Of a stretch of 64,000 bases of DNA, positions 54,200 to 64,000 are shown piece after piece. This DNA comes from Rhea pennata (taxonomy: Eukaryota; Chordata; Aves; Rheiformes; Rheidae): assembly GCF_028389875.1 (NCBI RefSeq), contig NC_084678.1:16770899-16834898 (forward strand), read 5' to 3'. Every line of letters starts with the position of its first letter. Positions within the stretch are counted from its first letter, which is position 1. Under the pieces are notes generated by a model, which was not told where the DNA came from, ran no database searches, and saw nothing but the letters and a program-made list of their open reading frames with translations. Made by a program: the position numbers and the translations under genes.

Positions 54200-56865
54200 G
54201 GCGGAGCGGCCGGGGTGGGGGGGGGGGGTGCTGCAGCGCACGTACCTCGCAGCGGGCAGCAGCGGGTCGGGGGGGTGGTCGAGGTGGTGGTGGTGGGGGG
54301 GGGGGGGGACACCATGGCTTTCCCGCCCTCGCCCCGCACAGCTCGCGGCAGGCAGCTGCCGGCACAGGAGAGGCGGCCGCGTAGCGGAGGCCGGCAGGCC
54401 CCGGCGCTGCTGCTGGGCCCGGCCGCACGGCGCCTCGTCTGCGGTGCTCCGACAGCCTTTCCCGGCTGCCGCCTCTGACTCACGTTTCAAAGAAACGCAC
54501 GATGACGAAGGCTGTTTGCTGCTGGAGTCATCGCTGCTGATGGCATCACACGCGGCTGTGCGCGATCCCTGCTCCTGCTGCAGCTCCCGGTGGCCGCGGC
54601 AGCCCCCGGCCCTGCTCTCAGCGGTACCAGTGCTCCGGAGCGGATCCAGCTCCTTTCCCCTCGACACCAGCTATTTGCTGGACTCACCAGTGCGGATATT
54701 GGGTCTGGGGACCCCGGGGCACAAGCCTGCGATGGACAGGAGATGCTGGACTCACCCCAGCCCCCACGCAGGACCGGGCTGGCCCTAGGCAAAGACCTCA
54801 GCATGGCGCTGGAAAAGGGACAGGGGTTGTCGTCACACCCTAAGGACACGGCTGATTTCCCTGGAGGGAAGAGGGTTGTTCTGCCTCCAGCTGCCATCTC
54901 TGTCGCACTGCCCAGGGGGACCCACGTGCTCCCAGCCCCTGGAGCAGTTGTGCAACCCATTGCAAGCACAAATATCAAATCTTTCTTTTTTTAAGGAGGA
55001 ATCTTATACAGACAAGGAAAAAAAAAAACATTTCCTTTTATCTCTTTGCAATCAGTTGCTTTTTAATTTTGTCACTTAACTGCTTGTTCTTGCTCTGGGG
55101 GACGGAGCAACCTGGCTTCCTCTGACCCTTTAACCGCTTCGCGCGCCTCAGGCATGGGTGCTCACCGTCTCCTTTAGCATGAGGGAGGTCTCTCTGCAGT
55201 GTCACAGGTGGTTTTGGTGCCCTGCACAGGGCTATCTCATCTCTCCTTCCAAGCCAAGGTTGCAGGCTCGGGAGCCACCTTAGCAAGCAACAACAAACCA
55301 TGATGGTCATGGGGATGACCTTGTTACTCTATGTTTTGTACCGAGATGTTTCATCTAAGAGAAGCAACAGTGGGGGGGGGGGGTGGAGAAAGGGGAGCAG
55401 CTCTAAATACACACACATCTCCAAGACAAATCTCCAGACCAAAACAGGCTCTGAGAAAGCAGGAGAGTTGCCCTGGGACACCAGGAACCCAGAGGCCCTT
55501 CTAAATCCACCAAGACTACTGACAGAGTTGGATTATTGTTATCAAACCCCTTTCCCTTGGTTAAAGCAGAGCAGGTGTGTGTTCAAGAGGTTGCCAAGGT
55601 GGCTATGTACACTTCTGGCCTTGGGTTTTCATGGGGAAGGCAGGTGCATTTTCCCCAACCCAGCTTGTACCCACGCACAAGACACTGCAGTCAGGGCTCA
55701 GCCCAAATGGGAAACTGGGGCTTTCATATGCAAGAGCTGGCACCCAAGGAATGCACTTAGATACCAGGAACTGGCAAAGACGCTTTGAAGCCTATAACCA
55801 GGAAGGTTAAACAGTGCTTAATTAACCTTCCTTCAACACTTCAGTTCCCTTCATAGAAGAGATTAGAGAGAAAGAAAAGCACCTCTCTACCCCTTCGGGC
55901 TCTCCCCGGGGAGCTGCCAGACACAGCTCCCCACCTGGGGCTCTCCCTGCCTCACTACCTGCTCTAGGATCTCTCCTCCACAAAAGGCTCCAGGATGACC
56001 TATTATATTGAACCCCTTACTCTTAAACCACTTGCAGAGAGAGGCAGTTTTATTCATGGAAGTCAAATAGCAACTCCACCACCACCACACTGCCCCCCAA
56101 AACCAAAAAACACCTCAACAAATCCTGCACACACAAACAAGACAAAAAATCCTCACCACCAGGCAGATGCATCAGTTCAGCCAGACAACCTTCCTCTGAA
56201 GATACAATACAATGTGCAGTTTTGGCACCCTGTTGTCCTCTCTTATACCATTTACCTACTCTCCACAGCTCCTTTTAAATTTAAGGGAGCAGATCCCAGT
56301 TGAAGTCATAATTTATCACTTCCGCCTTTACGGTGCCATTTAAATCAGTAGCGACTGCTACGCAGCTTCCAAGAAGCTGATCCCTGGGGTAGCACACTGT
56401 AAATATGAGCCAGCATCACAGCTGCTCCTTTTCCACATTAGAAGTTCCTCACGCTTCAGCTCCAACTGCCAAGGTTACCGCTGCAGCCACAGCCCAACAC
56501 TATAAATCCAGAAAAACAGAGTAAGGAAGTTCAAGGCATGTCTGGCTAACCTGCAGCACCAATGCTTAGAAGTATAACATTGCTTAGAGGAAATATGTGG
56601 GGCTACAATGCCCCCCACTTTAGTTGAGCATAGCTATGTGTGTCAGAAGTGGCTGGTGTTTAGTAACTCAAATGGGAATTCCAGACTGGAAACATTATTT
56701 AAAATATCACTTAATGAAAATCTTCCAGAGATCCAACAGACCACCAAGTCAGAGAGGAGCACTTACCAGAAGTTACTGCAGGTAGCTGGAATTTGCCCAA
56801 TGCATTCACAACACTAAGAACAGAATTCAGTACTGTTAAATAGAATGAGACAAAAAACATCAACT
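54200..56865. other. Intergenic region between DNAJC5/tRNA and the TPD52L2 3' end
   Basis: GC-rich to about 54,950, with G runs near 54,217-54,227 and 54,296-54,309, then mixed composition. Open frames such as 54,228-54,788 and 55,300-55,788 show no domain or codon pattern I recognise. No RNA gene or transposon is seen. Confidence 0.5.
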
Positions 56866-58560
56866 CATTTTCTCCCAAAGGAATGCTTTATTGACACTTC
56901 TCCTCCGCATTTATCTGTAAAGAGAAACAGTTCAATACCCAAGCTCCAGCAGTACCCATTTCACTGACACTGTTCCTCACATTGAGGCTGGCTTTAGTCA
57001 CAAACAAGGAAATCCCATAAATGACACTCTACACTCCACCTACTGCCTAGTACATCTGCCTTCTAGGATTTCATAGCATGTCCCCAGACCTGAAGAGGGA
57101 GGGGAGCAGGAGGTGAGGGAAACTGAAATTAGTCAAAAGATAAAAGTGTCAAAACTTGCTTCTCTAGAGAAGAGGCAGAGAAAGTTCAGTCCCTCTAGGG
57201 TGATAACCACTAAAACTACTCAGATATGTACATAAACAAGTCTAAAGACCTGAGTAATCCCACTTCACCTCTAAGGCACAGAATTGCTCACTCTAGGTGT
57301 TTTTGATGTGCCTAGAATAAGATCAGGCCTCTATAGGAAAACTTAGTTGTACAGCTCCTGAGCAATGAAGTTGGACATCAGAATAGCAAAACATCCAGCC
57401 ACTTGGGAAACTGGTTGAGCTTCATGACTCGCCACCATTTTTTGTAAAGCAAGATCATAGCTGGGGCTCTCAGCTGAGAGAACATAGTCACAGTCAGATG
57501 TACCAGATGGAGTGTCCCACAGAGCAAAGACCCTCCAATACAGTGTCCATATTGCTAGAGACAGCTTTGTCCTTCCCTAATCTGGACTTCTTGCTAGCAG
57601 CCTTCAGAAATTCTTCCTCCAAGAATGAACGCATAAACTGAGAAGGGAGAAGCAAGTTTCATACACTCAAGCAACAGAGCGCACCACTGAAAATTAACAC
57701 AAGAACTGGCTTATAAGCATGCTGCTACTACTGTATGATGCAAAACTCCAGTGCTCAATATTCAGCTTTGTAACCCTCACAGTCCCCTCTATAGAGAAAA
57801 AATTATAAACAAGTAAAGCATAAAGTGATGTAAGGCTTGCATTTCAGAGTCCAGGGGAACATTTCCCTATATGATGCCAAAGCTGTTTTTTTTTTTTTAT
57901 TTTTTTCCCTCTCCTTAAAGTTCATTGCATTTAAAAATAAAGATTTTAGTTTTGTTAAAGCTAGAGCATTAGTGTAACAATGAGGCAGCTGCTAAGTGAA
58001 GTTTCCCTTTTGGGAGCCCAGAAAAAAGTTCACCCCATTTACCAGACTACCCCACTGAGAGCAGGAAAAAAACCATAATGGGAGAAGGCTGGGAGATCAC
58101 AAAGTAACTGCATGGTGTGCTCTGAACACAGAGCATCACCAGAAGCTGAGGCTAAGATCCTCATGCACTTGACTTCTCCTTTAACTGTTCTCCTCCTTTC
58201 CTGCTCACAGTTACTTTTTCCTGTCCAAAGTTATGAGAGCCAAGGAAAAGATTTTTCTCTCTCTAAACCAATGGCATTTCTGAGCTACCTTAAGGAAACT
58301 CCATTTTGAAGTGCTCTCCCAAAAGGACAGCACAGTGATACATTTCATTTACAAACTTTAGTGTAAAATATTTGTGTACAAAACTTTGCATTCTCTTTGA
58401 CTTGGATCCAGTAGCAGTGTCTATGAATGGATTATGGATCTCTCTAGACTGGCTCTCAGCCCCTTCTTGCACTCGCATGTTGTTGCTGTTGTGAAGATTT
58501 GGGAAGGAAGGGGGCTTGCTCTTGCAGTTGTGCACAGCCGTGCAAAGCCATATAGCAAGT
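56866..58560 (-). other. TPD52L2: TPD52L2 3'UTR
   Basis: About 1.7 kb of non-coding sequence follows the TPD52L2 stop on the minus strand and ends shortly after an AATAAA hexamer at 56,887-56,892 (TTTATT on the plus strand). A T-rich tract near 57,890 and AATAAA-like motifs near 57,936 could give a shorter form. Confidence 0.55.
56887..56892 (-). terminator. TPD52L2: TPD52L2 polyadenylation signal AATAAA
   Basis: A canonical hexamer on the minus strand about 1.67 kb beyond the stop codon, placing cleavage near 56,870. Confidence 0.5.
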
Positions 58561-58656
58561 CTAGAAAGGAGCATTGTCTTGTGGAGGCTTGTCTCCAGCT
58601 CCTGGCGGGGAGTGGAGGCCATCAGTGCTATTTTCCCTGCTGCCCACCACTCTGGA
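58561..58656 (-). CDS. TPD52L2: TPD52L2 terminal coding exon
   Basis: Acceptor ctcctttcag precedes 58656. Thirty-one codons are followed by TAG at 58561-58563. The residue block SRVVGSREN matches the family SKVVG block. The last residues NAPF keep the hydrophobic end of the family. Confidence 0.92.
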   Translation of the reverse strand, partial: SRVVGSRENSTDGLHSPPGAGDKPPQDNAPF

Positions 58657-61093
58657 CTGAAAGGAGAAAAGAGAGTTAGGATAATAAGAAACCAACACTG
58701 AGAATGACAAGTAAATTCTCCTTTGTCAAGGTCACCTCCCGTAGCAAAGACTTCATGCATCTGAGAGGCCTTTTGCCTGAATACTAGTCTACAAGAAAAA
58801 CATGGCAGAAATTAAAGTTTCTGCCTAAGATTTCACACTATGTTTATGAGACAGAGGAGACAGTTACCTTTATGGTTCCAACTCTATCTTCAAATGACTT
58901 GAAGGTTGCAGAATTCCTTGAAGAAAAGAAGGAAAAAATAAAAAAAGACAAGACGACAAGTTAGTTCTTAACTAAAATAGGCCACCCACTGTGACCAGGC
59001 TCTCTTGCCCTTCCCATGTAAGAGCAGTAGTACCCAAACACTTCTAGCTCCTCACTCAGCTGTCTTGTGGCATGAATCTCACACACAGGCAGAAGCACTA
59101 CATACAAACTCTAAAGACAGACATTTATACCACAGGGGTCTGTGCACTCCAATTTACCTGCCTAAGCAGAGAACTTAGTTGGAAGCCTTGTAAAACTAAG
59201 AATTAGTTTGTTTTCTGCTTATACGCTGACTCTCTAGTGATTTTTTTTTTTAACTAAAAGCATACTTTCTTAAATAATGGAGAGAAAAAGCTGAAAAAGA
59301 TTTAAAGGCTTCACTTTCCCATATTACATCCTGCTGGCAGAACAGGAAGAGCTATGTGCATGAACCTGCAAGATTTTTACTGACACAGAAGTGATCATTT
59401 ACATCAGGAAATACTCTTAGAACCTCAGCACAACAAATTAAGCAGAAAAATTCATATTTCTAACGAAGATAAGCCAGTCATTTGACAATCTGAACAGCTT
59501 TTCCACTTGTGAATGATTCCAAGGAGTGCTCTGTACTGAGCTTTCAGACCAGGCAATTATTCATACAGAGTTATTTTCCCTGCATAAGCACCAGGAGCTG
59601 GGAAGTGACTAGCCTCATCCTAGTTACTTTTACTCAGATTCATATTTGTGCCCATAAAATAGCCTCTGTCAATGTGAAACGAAGATGAATAGGGAGAGCT
59701 TCTGTAGGCCTGGTCCAGTTTTAGCAATCGTTTGTCCTACATGGAGATCTGATGCACCATGAAGGCATTTTGAGAAGAGCTCCTAGCTTCTAAGCTAGAG
59801 ACAGAAGATTCAAGTTAGGATTCACCTTAGTATTAGTAATGGCTGTGCTGCACATTGTAAGAGGAGAACTGTAATCCCCTTCAGGGACCTCTGAAAGCTA
59901 CACGTTTCAGGTAGACTTTGGTACAGCTGCAACAGCGCACTTAGTCTATTTTGATAGTTATTAGCACCTGTAGTGTTCTCGGACTAACAAAGCCTTGAAT
60001 TACTCAAGCTGCAGGACACAGCTACCCCATAATCAAAGTAGCATCAGTTGAAGTGAACCAATTGCACAAATTAGAACCCAAAATCCCCCACAGGGCACAG
60101 TCTGCTACATATCCCACCTACCCCACTCAGGAGAGACAGGGGTTTGCTACATTACCTCATCGTTGGCATACTTATCGAGTGGCGAATGGAGTAACTGCTA
60201 CTTGGAAGCATTCAGAGCAAGGAGGAAAGAGTTAGACAACAATTTTAAATAGACATTGTGTAAAAGCAGTTTACCCCCACTTCCAAGCACTTGCTGCCAC
60301 ACACAGGCTGCTGTGGACAACTGAAGCAATAAGAGCTAGCCCTCTCTTCCCTTATTTTCACAGCCTGCAGCTCAGAACTAGTTCTGTATCATAGGACTGT
60401 TAGCATGAGTACTTAACTGAGAAAGCGAACAAGCAGAAAATGAACATAGCGCATCATTTAAAAGCTCTTCTAAATTTGATGGACAGATCTGCTTATGTCA
60501 GTACACGGAAGCAAATCTCCCACAACACAATCCTTAGAAAAGAGGTTTTTAACTATGCTCAAGACAAGAGACACCTGGCCTATGATCAAAAATCTGATGG
60601 ATGCAGAGGTGAGGCATGGGCACCTCTAGGAGACAAAAAAATGTGCATGACCGGTTTTACTGTATCAAGTTACTCACATTATCAAGTTTTACTAGCAAAG
60701 ACTTCTTGCCCCAGGTTTTCTTTCCCAAAACTTGGGCTGACAGAAAGACGCAAAAGCATGCAGCAAGTGCTACCAAAAGGTACGCTGAACCATAAGCTTT
60801 CAAATTGGTAAGTTGTTGTAAACTGCTCATGGTCCCATTATATTATAATTAAGCTAGGGGTCTCATACTTGCAGTTGTGTTATATTCTTAACCTGCACTG
60901 CAAGTTGCAGCCATGATATAAAAATTATAGGAGATGATTTTAGCTAGATTTCTCATTCCATTTCAAAAGCATTGACAAGCTTTACATAATCAGCCTCCCC
61001 TTTAACATCTGCAAAGACTTGGCAAAGTAACATATGCTCATTTAGTAGCCTTGAAGAATATCTTACCTAAAGGAATGCGAGAAGGGATGAGCC
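58561..61093 (-). CDS. TPD52L2: Tumor protein D52-like 2 (D54), 3' coding exons (partial gene)
   Basis: A member of the TPD52 family of small coiled-coil proteins that form homo- and heteromers and act in vesicle trafficking. Four exons are in the window, in transcript order: 61067-61093, 60156-60197, 58868-58916 and 58561-58656. Joined in frame they give AHPFSHSFS, SYSIRHSISMPTMR, NSATFKSFEDRVGTIK and SRVVGSRENSTDGLHSPPGA followed by GDKPPQDNAPF and stop. These correspond to the end of human TPD52L2, which finishes DPAPF. The coiled-coil region and start codon are upstream, beyond 64,000. The minus orientation beside DNAJC5 agrees with vertebrate synteny. Confidence 0.93.
58868..58916 (-). 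CDS. TPD52L2: TPD52L2 exon NSATFKSFEDRVGTIK
   Basis: A 49-base exon with acceptor ttcttcaag before 58916 and donor AAG|GTAACT after 58868. It is the most conserved stretch of the family C-terminal half. The first base completes an Arg codon split with the preceding exon. Confidence 0.95.
60156..60197 (-). CDS. TPD52L2: TPD52L2 42-base cassette exon
   Basis: The acceptor reads ccaagtag and the donor ATGAG|GTAATG. It encodes 14 residues, SYSIRHSISMPTMR when joined. The length is divisible by three and both borders are in the same phase, so the exon can be included or skipped without changing the frame. Human TPD52L2 has the corresponding alternative segment. Confidence 0.9.
61067..61093 (-). 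CDS. TPD52L2: TPD52L2 27-base microexon
   Basis: The acceptor reads gtttcctcag and the donor TTTAG|GTAAGA. It encodes AHPFSHSFS with split codons at both ends. At 27 bases it is a microexon that leaves the frame intact when skipped, and it is known as an optional segment in the family. Confidence 0.9.
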   Translation of the reverse strand, partial: GSSLLAFL

Positions 61094-64000
61094 CTGAGGA
61101 AACCCACGACAGCAGAGGGGGAAAAAAGGGAAGCAGTAGTCAGACACTTGTGCAGATCTAAACACTAAATACAGGACAATTAAGCAAGGACATGGTCACA
61201 GGACAAAGTCAACTGCCCAGAAGGAAGCCTCTCAAGATAAATTAGAGAAGCAAACAAAAAGCAATTGCTTTTCATTAATTCAAATTACCTAAACTAAGAT
61301 GTTTCTTCAGAAGATGAGAGCAGAATCTACACTAAGTCAGAACAAGGGTGCTGAATTGAGGTGGAAAAGAACAGCGGGAAGATTTACTCATCCAGATCCA
61401 TTTTTTTCACTTGAAGTTTTAGAGCACTTTTTCCTAAACTGAGGTTTTATCTTTTACCAAATTAGCTAACTAAGGTACCTTGTCCACCTCCCTATGAGAT
61501 CTCATTTAAAAACAGCACTGCTCAGACTGCTGGTTGAGCACCTCTGCAATAGGAACCAAACAGATGCCTGCACATACGTTGCCAAGCCTGCAGATCTTAA
61601 AAGTTATACTTGGGGGGGGGGGTAGGGAAGGGGAGAAAGGGGAGGCAAAAAAAACCCAAACAGATCAACATAATAAAAAGATAAGAGCATATGGATAGAA
61701 GGTATGATGCTTAACCCACAACCCAAGTACTGATTGCCCATTTTTAGGTTCCAAGGCAAACTATCACATGGAAGCTACCAGCTTTCCATGCCGGATTTTG
61801 CACTACAGTAGCATTTCAGTAGTCTGAAATAATAAGCCAAGGTTTTCTACTTCTACTAAGACTGCCAAGATAGTCTGAAGAGGTTTCCCTACTGGAAATG
61901 CCAGTGTTCTATTCCACTTAAATATTGTTTTTATTCGCGCAGCAGGAAGCAGTCATGGCAAGCTGGATGTGACGTATTTGGCAAGGAGTACAAGGGCCCT
62001 TCCTTACAGCTATAGCAAAGATGCTAGGCTTCATGATTTCATTTCCCCATCTATTCCAATCAGCTCTTTGGCTGGATAGGCTCCTTGTAATGCTGTCTTT
62101 GCATGCAACATAGAAGTTAACTTGCTCTCACTTAAAGCAATGGAACACAGAATATGTATATCCATGCACCATGCTACTCTGTACGTAATTCTACAAGCAC
62201 CAGTAAATTTGCTCAGATTCTTGACCTGGGCTTAACTGTTATCCTTTTTTTCCTTTCATGAGGATTTAAATTTTATATAAATTCAAGAAACAGCCGCCAC
62301 CTCTGGGGCTCAGATTAACATTTTATAATAAATTTGCTTGTAGTATTATGTACAGTAGCAAACTCGATCAGACAACATGAAAGGTATTGAGGACAAAAAC
62401 CACAACGCAAGCTGTTATCACACAAAAGAAAACACTTCCAATTTGCAGTTTAATGAAGACAGTAAGATGTAATAACGTCTAACAGTTTATTTTTTAACTG
62501 CAAGTGGAGATAACAGAAAAGGCTGAAGTAGCCAAAACTTGAGAGAACCCACTTGTTAAAGATACACCCCCCTCCCCCAGCAATCTACTAGAACAATAGC
62601 TTTAATACATTTAGTACAGTAATCACATAAATGTCACAATTTCTCCTCAAAATCTGCAGCTATAGCATTTGAAAGTGTTTTGACCACTCTGTTAAAGCAC
62701 TGTAAAGATTGTAGCCAAGGACAACTTACTCTCATTTCATAGCATTTCTGTCCAGGCGGTTTTAATGGAATTATAACTACGCCCTCTGAATATCAGAGGT
62801 GTTTGTCCCACATTCATCATCCTTTCCTTGCATTTATCAACCGGTGAAAGCTGACTAAACAAGGAAATCCTTTCTGTTATCTCAACACTTCCAGTGTTGG
62901 AAGATAAACCTGCTTTAGAAGTGAATTTGTAGTGTAGGAGGAAAAAGTACAGTAACAACACTGATTATAGCGTAGGCCACAAGGCCTAGAACTGAGATTC
63001 TCCAGGAACAGATATCATCCTCATCCATTCAGAGAGGTGATCACAACAATAAAACAGACTTCACTCCTTGTAATCTCTGATCACATATCAGAATACCATT
63101 TACAGTTTCACTTGGCAGGCACAGAAAACAGAACAGTTCCTGTGCAAGTTTATGCTCAGAAGCTAAACTTCAGTCACAATCAGAAATATCAAGACTTCAG
63201 CACAACAGAGGAGACAAGTTTATAAATCCAAAGAAAAACTGAAAGCCTTATTAGAAGCCATTACTGCGTTCCCCCATAAGGCCATATATACAAAGCAAGT
63301 CCTACTGAAATAACTGTGGTAGAGACAATCCCAGATTATCAGTAAGACAGCAGCTACCTCTAATATCACATCACTCAAGGTATTAGCCATAAAAATGAAT
63401 ATGGGCGTTTAAGTTATGACTGTGCTGAGCAATACTATTGTTGCAGAGGTCTGATATGTATGTAGTCAGACCAGCTCTGTCACCAAGAGTGACAGTTCCA
63501 CTCCTCACTTGGCCACATATCCCCTCCCTCCATCATCTGCTCCTGGGATAGCATAAATATTTGCACAGCTGCACAGTGAACTGGATTCTACCAGCCAAAA
63601 TATGACAGGCAGGACCAAGGCTGTCAGAACAGCTTCTGGTGGCAAGATCAGTTGAGGAGTTCCCCGTTTGGTCCAAAAAGGTCAGTTCCTATGCCTTTGC
63701 AACAACAGCCTCACCAGTCTGCAGAAGGCAGTCAAATTTATTTTACCATTATCAACTTGGCAAAATATATTACCATTACATCTTGCCAGTGTCTATCTGC
63801 TGGCAGCTTAAGTGATTATATATCTAAATCTCTTCTTTCAGAAGATAAAATAATTTCTAGGGAAAAAAAAAGTAAAATTTGAGTACTAGAAAGGCCGGAA
63901 AGCCAGCTAGTCCTCTCCTAAATTCAGAACAAGCCACAAAAAACATTCACCAATAATTGCTCTCCAGGAACACAGTAAGTAACTCCATGAGGATAGATGT
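61094..64000 (-). other. TPD52L2: TPD52L2 intron (continues past window)
   Basis: AT-rich intronic DNA. I looked for the preceding TPD52L2 exon (family sequence around SQAGQKTSAALSTVGSAI) and did not find it, so it lies outside the window. A G run occurs near 61,613. No other gene is seen. Confidence 0.6.

Noticed and set aside
58290-58760. 156-codon minus-strand frame over the TPD52L2 terminal exon
   Set aside because: It uses a different frame from the exon that matches the TPD52 family and reads through intron and 3'UTR.

Overview
The window looks like a vertebrate, most likely avian, chromosome segment. It holds multi-exon genes with GT-AG introns, clustered CpG islands, a nuclear tRNA gene and very few interspersed repeats. 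The gene order UCKL1 - CRH2 - DNAJC5 - TPD52L2 corresponds to the UCKL1/DNAJC5/TPD52L2 neighbourhood of human 20q13.33, with a second corticotropin-releasing hormone gene (CRH2) that placental mammals lack. The repeat-poor, GC-rich character fits a bird microchromosome. The species call is inference.

Layout. Bases 1-500 are the last exon and 3'UTR of UCKL1 (+). Bases 500-8,500 are an almost continuous CpG-rich stretch with candidate promoter modules but no protein gene I can support. Bases 8,500-9,630 hold CRH2 (+): an RE1/NRSF silencer, a triplicated E-box/TATA promoter, a short non-coding first exon, a G-rich intron, and a second exon encoding the whole 133-residue prohormone. Bases 9,640-15,140 are intergenic. 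Bases 15,140-53,700 are DNAJC5 (cysteine-string protein) on the minus strand: a probable 7-kb 3'UTR, four coding exons giving 198 residues, a candidate 5'UTR exon, long AT-rich introns, and a CpG-island promoter with a C-rich minisatellite just inside intron 1. At 54,024-54,179 a tRNA-Glu(CTC) gene and a strong CTCF-like site lie upstream of that promoter. Bases 56,870-64,000 are the 3' part of TPD52L2 (-): 3'UTR, terminal coding exon, one constitutive exon and two small in-frame cassette exons. The 5' exons lie beyond the window.

How the genes relate. The genes are functionally independent. CRH2 and DNAJC5 are convergent and both are expected in neurons or neuroendocrine cells: CRH2 makes a secreted amidated peptide, and DNAJC5 is a synaptic-vesicle Hsp70 co-chaperone. 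UCKL1 (uridine/cytidine salvage) and TPD52L2 (vesicle-associated coiled-coil protein) are housekeeping-like. The strongest non-coding signals are the RE1 element and the repeated E-box/TATA array at CRH2, and the tRNA/CTCF pair at the DNAJC5 boundary.
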